64,000 nt of DNA from Mesorhizobium loti (GTDB lineage: Bacteria; Pseudomonadota; Alphaproteobacteria; Rhizobiales; Rhizobiaceae). The translations under genes were made by a program, and so were the position numbers. Under the pieces are notes generated by a model. The model ran no database searches. It was not told the DNA's origin and saw only the letters and a program-made list of their open reading frames with translations. The stretch is taken from positions 310,001 through 374,000 of the forward strand of contig NZ_PJRO01000003.1 of the NCBI RefSeq assembly GCF_002858745.1, read 5' to 3'. This document shows, one piece after another, positions 9,701 to 17,838 of the stretch. Position 1 is the first letter of the stretch; every line of letters starts with the position of its first letter.

Positions 9701-9976
9701 ATGCACATAGTAAACGCTCGTAAAGCTTAATGAACTCTTAACAGTGATGAAAATTTTTTAATAACCCCAGGCCGACTGTGCCGTATCAGCACAACAGCGA
9801 CTGCCATCGCCGCTCCGGGCAAAGTGAAAAGTCTCACTCTCGTTTACCCTCCGCTTGAGGTATTCTTCCCCGGCAAACCGGCGACGGCAACAAACCCGCA
9901 CAGAACGGGACGAAGGCCGCAAGCTCGAGCGTTTGCTCGCTCGTCGATCACGACGAGCCAAACTGGGGGACTATCC

Positions 9977-10354
9977 ATGCAAGGCGTATCTCGGAACTTC
10001 TTCGCGCTCGCTATCATCTACGCGCTGTGCGGCATGGCGTTGGGTTTGCACATGGCCATCAGCCAGGACCACACCGAAATGCCCGTCCACGCGCACGCGC
10101 TGGTGGCGGGCTGGCTGACATCCGCGGTCTTCGCCATCTTCTACCATCTGTTTCCGGCAGCTCGCGAAACAAGGCTGGCAACGATCCATTTCTGGTTGAC
10201 GGCCCTCAGCGGTATCGGCTTGCTGGTGACGCTTTACTTCCTGCTGGGAGGAAATACGGCGATCGAACCGGTGGTCGGCATCTGCTCGATCCTGTTCTTC
10301 GCGGCAATGCTGCTGTTCGCCGTGATCGCTCTACCTGTCCTGCGCAAGGCCTAA
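9977..10354 (+). CDS. Small four-helix membrane protein resembling part of heme-copper oxidase subunit I
   Basis: A 125-aa protein with four predicted transmembrane segments (about residues 7-27, 40-59, 70-90 and 97-120). It has a His-rich loop, EMPVHAHALVAGW, and a later IFYHLFP. The HAHAL.AGW pattern resembles helix regions of heme-copper oxidase subunit I and related NO/quinol-oxidase-like proteins, but 125 aa is far too short for an oxidase. The function is unknown; heme or copper binding through the His residues is only a possibility. Start at 9977 follows GGGGGAC; the longer frame from 9824 has no support. It stands alone between the candidate sRNA and a family B repeat. Confidence 0.75.
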   Translation: MQGVSRNFFALAIIYALCGMALGLHMAISQDHTEMPVHAHALVAGWLTSAVFAIFYHLFPAARETRLATIHFWLTALSGIGLLVTLYFLLGGNTAIEPVVGICSILFFAAMLLFAVIALPVLRKA

Positions 10355-10377
10355 ACGGACTGGGCAGGGCTCGCATT

Positions 10378-10481
10378 GGAGCGCGGGGCGTCCATTCGGA
10401 TGCCCAAAGGACGCTCCAACACTTTGAACCTGCGCATCGAGCTTTCCGAAATCGATTCCGATTTTTGGGCCGATGCGCTAG
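10378..10481. repeat. Interspersed repeat, family B copy
   Basis: The element carries GGAGCGCGGGGCGTCC...GCCCAAAGGACGCTCC, the TTTGAACCTGCGCATCGAGC core, and a palindrome CGAAATCGATTCCGATTTTTGG. It matches the copies at 1025, 29195 and 51675. Its right end overlaps the stop codon of the acyl-CoA synthetase, so the last few residues there may derive from the insertion. Confidence 0.65.
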
Positions 10482-12118
10482 CCGGCCTTGGCCATTTCAC
10501 GCAGGCGGAACTTCTGGATCTTACCTGTCGAGGTCTTCGGGATCTCATGGAAGATGATGGCCTTCGGCACCTTGAAGCGGGCGAGAAGCCCCCGACAGTG
10601 CTCGATGATTTCGGCTTCTGTAGCCATTTTGCCTGGCTTCAACTCGACATAGGCCACGGGCACCTCGCCCCATCTGTCGTCGGCACGCGCCACCACACCG
10701 CACGACGCCACAGCCGGGTGCTTGTAAAGCGCATCCTCCACCTCGATCGAGGAGATGTTCTCGCCGCCGGAAATGATGATGTCCTTGGAGCGATCCTTGA
10801 GCTGGATATAGCCGTCGGGATGCATGACGCCGAGGTCGCCGGAATGGAACCAGCCGCCGGCGAAGGCTTCGTCCGTCGCCTTGCGGTTCTTCAGATACCC
10901 CTTCATGACGATGTTGCCGCGAAACATCACCTCGCCGATGGTCTCGCCATCAGCAGGCGTTTTCGCCATCGTGGCCGGATCCATCACCGTCAGGTCTTCC
11001 AGCGAGGCATACCGCACACCCTGGCGTGCCTTCCTGGCGGTGCGCTTTCCCTTGTCCAGCGCGTCCCATTCGCCATGCCATTCATTGACGACGGCAGGCC
11101 CGTAAGTTTCGGTCAGGCCATAGAGATGGGTGACGGAGAAGCCCGCATCGGCCATACCCGACAACACGGCCTCAGGCGGCGGCGCTGCGGCCGTGTTGAA
11201 GGTGACGGTCTGCGAAAATTCACGCTTGTCCGCGTCGCCGGCGTTGATCAGCGTCGCCATCACGATGGGTGCGCCACAAAGATGGGTGACGCCATGCTCC
11301 GCAATGGCATCATACATGCCTTTCGCCCGCACCCAGCGCAGGCAGACGTGCGTTCCTGCCTGCACCGCCAGCGTCCAGGGAAAACACCAGCCATTGCAGT
11401 GGAACATCGGCAGCGTCCAGAGATAGACAGCGTGTTTGCCCATGCCGGCGTGAATGGTGTTGGTGTAGGCCATCAGGGCGGCACCACGATGGTGATAGAC
11501 GACACCTTTGGGATTTCCGGTGGTGCCGGACGTGTAGTTCAGGGAGATCGCATCCCATTCGTCATCGGGCATCGCCCAGGCAAAATCCGCCTTACCGCTC
11601 GCAACGAATTCGTCGTAGTCGCGTGAGCCGATGCGCTCCCCCTTCGGATAGGGTGCATCTGCAGCGTAGTCGGGATCGTCATAGTCGATGACAAGCGGCT
11701 TCACCTTGGCCAGCGCCAGCGCCTCTTTCATCACAGCGGAAAACTCGCGGTCGACGATCAGCACCTTGGTCTCGGCATGGTCGAGCTGGAAGGCGACGAT
11801 GGCGGCGTCGAGGCGGGTGTTCAGCGAATGCAGCACCGCTTTCGCCATCGGCACGCCGAAATGCGCTTCCAGCATCGGTGGGGTGTTGGAGAGCATCACC
11901 GTCACTGTATCGCCCTTGCCAATGCCCTGCCTGGCCAGCGCCGAAGCCAACTGCAGCGAACGGCGCCAGAAATCCCGATAGGTGATGCGCTGCCGGCCAT
12001 GGATGATGGCGACATGGTCGGGATAGGTCTTCGCCGCCCGCTCCAGAAACGACAGCGGGGTCAACGGCTGGTGATTGGCCGGATTCTTGTCGAGATCCAG
12101 CGCATAGGGGTTCGTCAT
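10478..12118 (-). CDS. Acyl-CoA synthetase (AMP-forming, FadD/DmdB-like)
   Basis: A 546-aa ANL-superfamily ligase. The P-loop-like motif is LNYTSGTTGNPKGVVYHHR, with A5 motif YGLTETYGP, hinge and A8 region GWFHSGDLGVMHPDGYIQLK then DIIISGGENISSIEVE, and the catalytic Lys in KTSTGKIQKF near the C-terminus. It activates a carboxylic acid to acyl-CoA via acyl-AMP. The clade looks like medium-chain or methylthiopropionate-type ligases, but substrate cannot be read from sequence. The start at 12118 has GGAGGGCGGG before it; the ORF also runs seven codons further upstream. Confidence 0.92.
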   Translation of the reverse strand: MTNPYALDLDKNPANHQPLTPLSFLERAAKTYPDHVAIIHGRQRITYRDFWRRSLQLASALARQGIGKGDTVTVMLSNTPPMLEAHFGVPMAKAVLHSLNTRLDAAIVAFQLDHAETKVLIVDREFSAVMKEALALAKVKPLVIDYDDPDYAADAPYPKGERIGSRDYDEFVASGKADFAWAMPDDEWDAISLNYTSGTTGNPKGVVYHHRGAALMAYTNTIHAGMGKHAVYLWTLPMFHCNGWCFPWTLAVQAGTHVCLRWVRAKGMYDAIAEHGVTHLCGAPIVMATLINAGDADKREFSQTVTFNTAAAPPPEAVLSGMADAGFSVTHLYGLTETYGPAVVNEWHGEWDALDKGKRTARKARQGVRYASLEDLTVMDPATMAKTPADGETIGEVMFRGNIVMKGYLKNRKATDEAFAGGWFHSGDLGVMHPDGYIQLKDRSKDIIISGGENISSIEVEDALYKHPAVASCGVVARADDRWGEVPVAYVELKPGKMATEAEIIEHCRGLLARFKVPKAIIFHEIPKTSTGKIQKFRLREMAKAG

Positions 12119-12156
12119 CCCGCCCTCCGAAACGAGCAATATCCAGCACTTCTAGA

Positions 12157-12200
12157 ACATGATCCCGAAAAGTTGCAGACTTTTCGGTCAAAGATCATGT
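12157..12200. repeat. Inverted repeat between acyl-CoA synthetase and TSUP gene
   Basis: The outer arms ACATGATC/GATCATGT and inner arms CCGAAAAGT/ACTTTTCGG surround a 5-bp centre. It is a long imperfect palindrome lying after the TSUP gene and upstream of the synthetase. It could be a dispersed palindromic unit or a bidirectional terminator; it lacks a clear T-tract. Confidence 0.55.
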
Positions 12201-12237
12201 GACAACAAGGAGCACAGCCGGAGGGCATCGTCATCCT

Positions 12238-13005
12238 CTACACAAGGCTGAAGATGCCGTCCCACAACAGCTTGACCGCCACCAAGGCAATCGTCGCGTA
12301 AGTAAAGGGATAAAACACTTCCGGCCGCATGCGCCGTACCAGCCAGGCACCAGCCAGTGTCGAAAGAGGCGCAAACGGCATCAGCACCGCCGATGCCACA
12401 AGATTGGCGGCGTCGAACTGGCCGAGTGCGAAATAGGGAATGAGCTTGATGGCATTGACGATGGCGAAGAACACCACGCCGGTAGCCGTCAGCACCTTTG
12501 GGTCCATCCGAAGCGGCATCGTATAAACCTGGAACGGCGGTCCGCCGACATGGGCGACAAAACTGGTGAAACCGGCGATCGTGCCCCAGAAGGCGGCCAG
12601 CGGTTTGTTGGGCAAGGACACGTGCGAGCTGCCGTGCCTGTAGGTAACGTAGAGCCAGCGCCCGACAAAGGCGATGGTAACGGCACCGACAATGAAACGC
12701 ACCATGTCCGCCGTCACGAATGCCGCCGTCGCCCAGCCGATGCCGATGCCGACGAGCGCGCCTGGCAGCATGTCGACGAGCGTCGCCCTGTCGTGCTGGC
12801 CGCGCCAGGTCCACAGCGAAACGATATCCATCACCACCAGGATGGGCAGCAGGATCGCCGCCGCCTGCACCGGCGACATCACCAGCGCCATCAGCGGCAC
12901 GCCGATCAGGCCGAAGCCGCCGACCCCGCCCTTGGTGAGCCCCACCAGGATAACCGCAGGCGCGGCGACAGCGTAGAACCAGGGGTCGGTGAGCAGAGCT
13001 GACAT
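12238..13005 (-). CDS. Sulfite exporter TauE/SafE (TSUP) family permease
   Basis: A 255-aa integral membrane protein with about eight transmembrane segments. The TSUP hallmark near the N-terminus is LVGLTKGGVGGFGLIGVPLM, and it is repeated in degenerate form in the second half (GTIAGFTSFVAHVGGPPF). TSUP proteins move small sulfur or organic anions such as sulfite, sulfoacetate and taurine breakdown products. No sulfur gene is adjacent, so the substrate is open. The start at 13005 (MSALLTDPWF) lacks a strong ribosome site but fits the family start. Confidence 0.88.
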   Translation of the reverse strand: MSALLTDPWFYAVAAPAVILVGLTKGGVGGFGLIGVPLMALVMSPVQAAAILLPILVVMDIVSLWTWRGQHDRATLVDMLPGALVGIGIGWATAAFVTADMVRFIVGAVTIAFVGRWLYVTYRHGSSHVSLPNKPLAAFWGTIAGFTSFVAHVGGPPFQVYTMPLRMDPKVLTATGVVFFAIVNAIKLIPYFALGQFDAANLVASAVLMPFAPLSTLAGAWLVRRMRPEVFYPFTYATIALVAVKLLWDGIFSLV

Positions 13006-13039
13006 GCGGGAGAGATGCCTGAGAAAACAGTCCTTGATC

Positions 13040-13085
13040 CCTAGCGCATCGGCCCGAAAATCGGAATCGATTTTCGGATAAGAAC
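13040..13085. repeat. Partial inverted copy of family B repeat
   Basis: CTAGCGCATCGGCCCGAAAATC...GATTTTCGG is the reverse complement of the right end of the element at 10378-10481. Only the palindromic end is preserved. Confidence 0.55.
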
Positions 13086-13255
13086 GATGCGCAACTCAAA
13101 GTGCCGACGCGGTCTTTGCGTGGCGTAGACCGCGCGTCAGCGACGGGCCGACACCAGCAGGAACATCGGCCGCTCCAGCCCCCCACCAGTTCCGCCAGGC
13201 TTGCCTGTGAGCGATCTGCTGCCTATCGATTGATGGAAACACGGAGAACCCACCC

Positions 13256-13714
13256 TTGGCCGAGATAGCATTCCGCCGCGCAGAAAAGGCCGACGTCGCC
13301 ACGATCGTCACAATGCTCGCCGACGACATGCTGGCCAGCAGCCGCGAAGACACGAGCGGCCCGCTCGCGGAAGCTTACCGGAAGGCGTTCGAGGCTGTCG
13401 ACGCTGACCCGAACCAGCTGCTCGCGGTCATGACCGAAGCTGGCCGCGTGATAGGCACATTGCAACTGACCTTCATCGCCGGGCTTTCCCGCAAGGGCGC
13501 GCTGAGGGGCCAGATCGAAGCGGTGCGCGTGATCCGCGACCGCCAGAGCGCAGGCCTCGGCCGGAAGATGGTTGAATGGGCTGTCGATCAATGCCGCAAG
13601 CGCGGCTGCGTTATCGTGCAGCTCACCACCGACAGCAGCCGCCACGATGCCCATCGTTTCTACGAACGCCTTGGCTTCAAGCAGACCCATTTGGGCTACA
13701 AGATCGACCTTTGA
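13256..13714 (+). CDS. GNAT family N-acetyltransferase
   Basis: A 152-aa protein with the GNAT fold. It has an N-terminal FRRAEKADVATIVTML, a beta4-alpha3 acetyl-CoA loop (EAVRVIRDRQSAGLGRKMVE, a Q/RxxGxG variant), and a C-terminal HDAHRFYERLGFKQTHLGYK typical of small-molecule acetyltransferases. The substrate is unknown. It appears to use a TTG start at 13256, with GGAG about nine bases upstream; no in-frame ATG is suitably placed. Its 3' end is duplicated in a broken copy at 14621-14694. Confidence 0.85.
   Translation: MAEIAFRRAEKADVATIVTMLADDMLASSREDTSGPLAEAYRKAFEAVDADPNQLLAVMTEAGRVIGTLQLTFIAGLSRKGALRGQIEAVRVIRDRQSAGLGRKMVEWAVDQCRKRGCVIVQLTTDSSRHDAHRFYERLGFKQTHLGYKIDL
13635..13714 (+). 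repeat. Direct repeat, intact copy (3' end of GNAT gene)
   Basis: These last about 80 bp of the GNAT gene recur in the same orientation at 14621-14694 with a few substitutions and small deletions. The two copies bracket the metallo-beta-lactamase gene at 13752-14486. Confidence 0.8.
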
Positions 13715-13751
13715 TCGGTGCGCCGGTGGCAATCCTCGAGGCGGGGCCGAG

Positions 13752-14486
13752 CTACAGCATGTCCTTAGACGCCAGGTCCCGCATCACATCGGTCAGGCCT
13801 TCGAGCATCTTGCCGCCGTTACCGCCAAAGGCTGAACCATGCATCAGCGCAAGCGTACGGGGCTCCAAGCGCCGTAACCTGTCCATCGCAGCGGCAGTCC
13901 TCGTTGTCCACGGTGTGGCGTGAGCGAACGGCCCTGCAGCGAAACGGATGAGTTGGTCTCTCGCCGGGCCGACAATATCGCTCTCAACTCGCGCGGGAGG
14001 ATTACCGGCATGCAAGAACAGATCGGAGCAGAACAGCGTCGCTCCGACCTCCTCGAACAGAAGCGTTGCGTCCCAGCCGTGTGGCAGATGTGGTGTCGAC
14101 AGCAAACGGAAACGCTTTGCTCCCGTCACGAGAGCTTCGTCATCCTGCAGAACCCGCGCCACGCCGCCTATGTAATCGTCCAGCACGACCCCCGCTCCGA
14201 CAGCGCCCGAAATCACCACCGCATCCAGAGCAAGAGCCAGCCATTGATTGAGCGCACCGCACTCATCCGGCTCGAAATGCGAATAGCCGATCCAGCGAAT
14301 CCTGGCCGGATCGATGATCCGACGAACGGCGGAACTGGTTTCACCGAACATCTTGCGAAAGCCCGTATGGTAAAGCAGCGGCGCCTCATCGCGCACCAGA
14401 TATTGATTGAAGGTGAAATCAAGTTGTGGCGCGTAGTGAGCAATCCTGAATACGTCCGCCGCTATTTCCTGCACGGAAAGATCCAT
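13752..14486 (-). CDS. Metallo-beta-lactamase-fold protein (flavodiiron/ODP-like, without flavodoxin domain)
   Basis: A 244-aa MBL-fold protein. The first metal motif is GYSHFEPDECG (HxExDE order as in flavodiiron/oxygen-binding-domain proteins, not the usual HxHxDH). Later ligands are TPHLPHGWD, FCSDLFLH and a terminal MHGSAFGGNGG. This suggests a di-iron rather than di-zinc site. No flavodoxin or rubredoxin domain is attached. Start at 14486 is preferred because GGGGCGAG lies just before it; an upstream in-frame extension of 20 codons is less likely. A GNAT-tail duplicate follows on its upstream side, so the gene may have been inserted here. Confidence 0.85.
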   Translation of the reverse strand: MDLSVQEIAADVFRIAHYAPQLDFTFNQYLVRDEAPLLYHTGFRKMFGETSSAVRRIIDPARIRWIGYSHFEPDECGALNQWLALALDAVVISGAVGAGVVLDDYIGGVARVLQDDEALVTGAKRFRLLSTPHLPHGWDATLLFEEVGATLFCSDLFLHAGNPPARVESDIVGPARDQLIRFAAGPFAHATPWTTRTAAAMDRLRRLEPRTLALMHGSAFGGNGGKMLEGLTDVMRDLASKDML

Positions 14487-14620
14487 CGCTCGCCCCTTTG
14501 CACAATCATTCAGCCTGCCTATCAATCTACCACGCGGGTTGCTCAATCCTGTCAGGATGATTGTCAGTAGGTATGCTGATGGAGTTCCATATACGGGCGC
14601 GAACGACGCTGCAGTCGACC

Positions 14621-14694
14621 GCTGCCGCTACGATGCCACCGTTTCTACGAGCGCCTTGGCTTCAAGCCCGTCTGGGCTACAAGATCGACCTTTG
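14621..14694 (+). pseudogene. Broken duplicate of GNAT acetyltransferase 3' end
   Basis: This is nearly the same DNA as 13635-13714. The shared core includes TTTCTACGA-CGCCTTGGCTTC and TGGGCTACAAGATCGACCTT followed by TGA. A one-base loss after GATGCC and a further small deletion shift the frame, and no start or upstream part of the gene is present. It is therefore a non-coding remnant. Confidence 0.85.
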
Positions 14695-14776
14695 ACGACT
14701 GCTTTCCGGCTCCGGAAAATGCGATACAACTGATGCATCCTCCCTGTTGAACCCGGGGAAAGTACACACGGCTGCG

Positions 14777-16006
14777 CTAAAGCCGCTGGTCGAGGCTTGA
14801 GCTGGAATCGCGGTGCGTCTCAAGGAACGCGGGCTCCACCATGGCAATGATCTGCTTGAGCCGCTCCTTCGTTAGAGTACCGGCATCTGCATTTTGGATA
14901 ATTTGGTGCACTTCGGCGAGCATCGCATCGATCGATTCACGCGGGGCAGCCAAATATCGCACGGCTCGCAGTCCCTCGTAGCCAAACTCGAATATCTTTT
15001 CAGAAGACGTGGAGAATTCCTCGAAGGATTTCTCGCCGGCGGTATCGAGTGCCGTCAGCAGAAGCGGCCAACGGCCACGCTCTCTTTCGCGCGAAACAGA
15101 AGAGCAAGCCTCAACTTCGTCCTCGTAGAGAGCGGGCTCATAACCGTGATGCTGAAGAAAGCGGATGGCCACGTCATGCAGAAAGACCAAATGAGATTCC
15201 GGCTCTAGACGAGGTATAACAATTCCGTTTTCAGGTCCCAGCACACCGGCAATTGCACAAAGCTCGCCTGACTCAGAGAGCGAGACAAAATAACGCTTGG
15301 TGTCACGAGGGGCCGCGATGGGTTCTCCACGGGCGAGCCGGTTCTCGAAGCCCTGAAGCAGCGAACCGTTGGAGAACGCGACGTTTGCAAATCGGGCCGA
15401 GCTACGAATACCGCCAAGCTCCCCTGCCCGACTTGAATTGAAGAGCACATGTTCCATTGAACGCTTTGACGCGCCCATCATCGAGGATGGATTGGCTGCT
15501 TTGTCCGTCGAGACGGTGAAGAATCGCCCCTTGAAGCCGGTCTCCGCCAGCCATTCCATCAACAACGATTGCTTGTACAGATTGGTTTCGAACATCTGGA
15601 GCGTGGAAAACGGATCCTTCTCGGTTCTCACATGTTTCAGAGCGGCAAAATTCAGGACAAAATCGTAGGTGGGCTGACTGGAAAGGAATAAACGCATCGC
15701 CGACGACCCATAGTCGAGCGGCAGCGTCTGAAAATCATTTGCATGCCATTCCAACGGATGGGATCGCAGTTGGCGTACGAGTTCTGCAAGACCGTTCTCG
15801 TGTTGATCGACGATATGCAGGGCTGCAGGGCGACAATGCGCAAGTTCGAAAACCGTGTTGGAGCCAATCGACCCGGCGCCGCCAATCACCAGTACACGTC
15901 TCGAAGCTATCGCCTCACGCAGGTCCGGACCAGCACGTTTGATGTCGTCTGCGAAAAGGGAGCGGGTGCGCCCGGTAGCAATTGCATGAAGCGGTGTCGT
16001 GCTCAT
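14777..16006 (-). CDS. Nucleotide-sugar 4,6-dehydratase, FlaA1/CapD family (LegB-like)
   Basis: A 409-aa extended SDR protein. The NAD(P)-binding loop VLVIGGAGSIGS lies at about residues 38-49. FlaA1/CapD signatures follow: LNFAALKHV at about 118-126 and STDKAANPSSMMGASKR at about 166-182, in which Met replaces the usual Tyr of the YxxxK pair, as is normal for this family. It removes water from a nucleotide-activated GlcNAc to give the 4-keto-6-deoxy sugar, the first committed step toward legionaminic/pseudaminic-type sugars. AGGAGACAA precedes the ATG at 16006. It lies in the nonulosonate island, divergent from the nucleotidyltransferase gene. GDP- versus UDP-sugar preference cannot be read; a LegB role is inferred from the partner genes. 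Confidence 0.85.
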   Translation of the reverse strand: MSTTPLHAIATGRTRSLFADDIKRAGPDLREAIASRRVLVIGGAGSIGSNTVFELAHCRPAALHIVDQHENGLAELVRQLRSHPLEWHANDFQTLPLDYGSSAMRLFLSSQPTYDFVLNFAALKHVRTEKDPFSTLQMFETNLYKQSLLMEWLAETGFKGRFFTVSTDKAANPSSMMGASKRSMEHVLFNSSRAGELGGIRSSARFANVAFSNGSLLQGFENRLARGEPIAAPRDTKRYFVSLSESGELCAIAGVLGPENGIVIPRLEPESHLVFLHDVAIRFLQHHGYEPALYEDEVEACSSVSRERERGRWPLLLTALDTAGEKSFEEFSTSSEKIFEFGYEGLRAVRYLAAPRESIDAMLAEVHQIIQNADAGTLTKERLKQIIAMVEPAFLETHRDSSSSLDQRL

Positions 16007-16352
16007 TTGTCTCCTAAGACCCGGCCTCACCCCGGTTTGCCGTATCAGATTCTGCATTATCAAGGCTTCTGCGGACGTGAGGTCACTCTTCGCCCATTGC
16101 GCGAGCAGCAACACTGGACGCTCGTTCGCCCAATAGAACGCTGGACTGCTGCCCGTAGATGGCACTGTTTAAGCGTGGCTCGATATCCTGGGGACGCAGA
16201 TGGCTTCTTGCATTGGGCAACGCCAAAGAACCCTATTCTGAAGAACAATTTCAGCTCTTCCTTGCAGGAAAACCATTGGAGAGGCAAGTCAAAGCAGACG
16301 GATAAGCTTCCGCTTGCAAGACAGCGGCGATCTGGCCTAAGAAGCCTCCAGA
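16007..16352. other. Divergent intergenic region, no gene seen
   Basis: 346 bp lie between the divergent dehydratase and nucleotidyltransferase genes. Short frames on both strands lack ribosome sites and family features. It presumably carries the two promoters; no clear sigma-70 box pair stood out. Confidence 0.5.
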
Positions 16353-17444
16353 ATGCAACGGAGCGGTTGTGCACCTACCCTGATGACCCGTGAGCAACTC
16401 TCCGCAATTTGCCTGACAAGGGAACAGCCACTAGCCGCTGCGGTCGCATGCATCGACGCCAGCGGCGGGCAAATTGCCCTCGTGATCGACGAGGCCGGCA
16501 AGCTTCTCGGCACAATCACCGATGGCGATATTCGACGTGCGATTCTGCGAGGCGCCAATCTCGAATCAACTGCCGGCGACGCCATGAACTCATCGCCTCG
16601 TTTTGCAACCCAAGGAACTAGTTTGGGTGAGATCGCGAGACGCCTCAAGTCGGAAAAAATCGCCCAAATGCCTATTCTGGACGGCAACGGCGTCGTGATG
16701 GATGTCATCTTCGCCAGCAAGCTGGAAGGCGCCGAAACCGAAGAAATTCGAGCAGTCATCATGGCGGGTGGGCTCGGCACCAGGTTGCGCCCGATAACAG
16801 AAACCATCCCAAAGCCGATGATCCCCATCGATGGGCGGCCTATCCTCGAAATCATTATAGAACGGTTCCGCAATCAGAACATCGGGCATATCACCCTCTG
16901 CGTAAACCACCTCGCACATATGATCATTGATCACTTTGGAGATGGCAGTGCGTTTGGCGTGCATATTGACTACGTGCATGAAACGAAACGCATGGGAACT
17001 GCGGGGGCCCTCTCTCTCCTCAACCCTCAGCCTCTGAAACCGATGATCGTCATGAATGGCGATATCCTTACGGCGGTGAATTTTGCTAGCCTGCTAGCGT
17101 TCCACCATGACAATAACGCACTGGCAACGATGGCGCTGAACCGATTCCAGTACCGTCTGCAGTACGGTGTCGTTGACGTGCAAGATCACCATATTATCGG
17201 CTTCAGTGAGAAGCCGATGCTGGACTTCTTCGTGAATGCAGGCATCTACGTCGTTAGTCCGGAAGCCCTCGACCTTATTCCGACCGATATCTACTTCGAC
17301 ATGCCCACCCTTTTCGAGGAGATCGAACGTAGCCGGCGAGTGGCTTTTCCCATTCATGAATATTGGCTCGATATCGGGCGTCATGACGATCTAGATCGCG
17401 CAGGGCGCGAATATCGTGAGCACTTCGCTGACTATCCGCGATGA
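16353..17444 (+). CDS. CBS-domain sugar nucleotidyltransferase (PtmE-like)
   Basis: A 363-aa two-part protein. Residues about 15-125 form a CBS pair (LVIDEAGKLLGTITDGDIRR and a second unit around IAQMPILDGNGVVMDVIF). From residue 134 there is a nucleotidyltransferase with the signature AVIMAGGLGTRLRP, the Lys in ETIPKPMIP, and VMNGDILT. This CBS plus nucleotidyltransferase fusion is the layout of Campylobacter PtmE, which makes GDP-GlcN for legionaminic acid. Here it sits beside the LegB, C, H, G and I homologues. The start is uncertain: ATG at 16353 or 16383, neither with a good ribosome site. Confidence 0.83.
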   Translation: MQRSGCAPTLMTREQLSAICLTREQPLAAAVACIDASGGQIALVIDEAGKLLGTITDGDIRRAILRGANLESTAGDAMNSSPRFATQGTSLGEIARRLKSEKIAQMPILDGNGVVMDVIFASKLEGAETEEIRAVIMAGGLGTRLRPITETIPKPMIPIDGRPILEIIIERFRNQNIGHITLCVNHLAHMIIDHFGDGSAFGVHIDYVHETKRMGTAGALSLLNPQPLKPMIVMNGDILTAVNFASLLAFHHDNNALATMALNRFQYRLQYGVVDVQDHHIIGFSEKPMLDFFVNAGIYVVSPEALDLIPTDIYFDMPTLFEEIERSRRVAFPIHEYWLDIGRHDDLDRAGREYREHFADYPR

Positions 17445-17838
17445 GCGAACCCCATAAGGGCAATACGCGCGGCAATGCTGCAGGGTCAGTGCCTTGCCCC
17501 GCGATAAACCAATCTGATAGGAAAAGCCGGTGGTGAAGAGAGCGATCTTCGCCACAGCTATCAAAACAACATCTCAGCCATACGTTATCCAAAGTAACGC
17601 CGCTTGAGAATGAACAAGACGATCAGGCGACACGGAAGGCCGACCCAGGAATTGGGGACGGGAGAAATCGCGCCGACAGAACGATCAAAGGCCATGACCT
17701 CGAGCTTGCGTAACATTTGGAGGGCTTCGTCGGCATCCACGATAGACGCAGGTAGAGCCGGAAAGCCATTCGTTCCGATGCGCTGTGCTCGCCACCGGCT
17801 GACATCGCTTTGCGGATCCCGGTCGAGGTAGGTTGCAG
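17445..17838. other. 394-bp gap inside the sugar island
   Basis: Frames of 75-105 codons occur on both strands but show no recognisable domain. An 87-codon minus frame at 17585-17848 ends in a hydrophobic tail (CRLIVLFIL) but has no ribosome site. It could be the remains of a lost gene. I see no repeat or terminator here. Confidence 0.4.

Noticed and set aside
14777..16006. UDP-glucose 4-epimerase or general sugar epimerase
   Set aside because: MGASKR in place of YxxxK and NFAALKHV are FlaA1/CapD 4,6-dehydratase features; the neighbours also fit a dehydratase.
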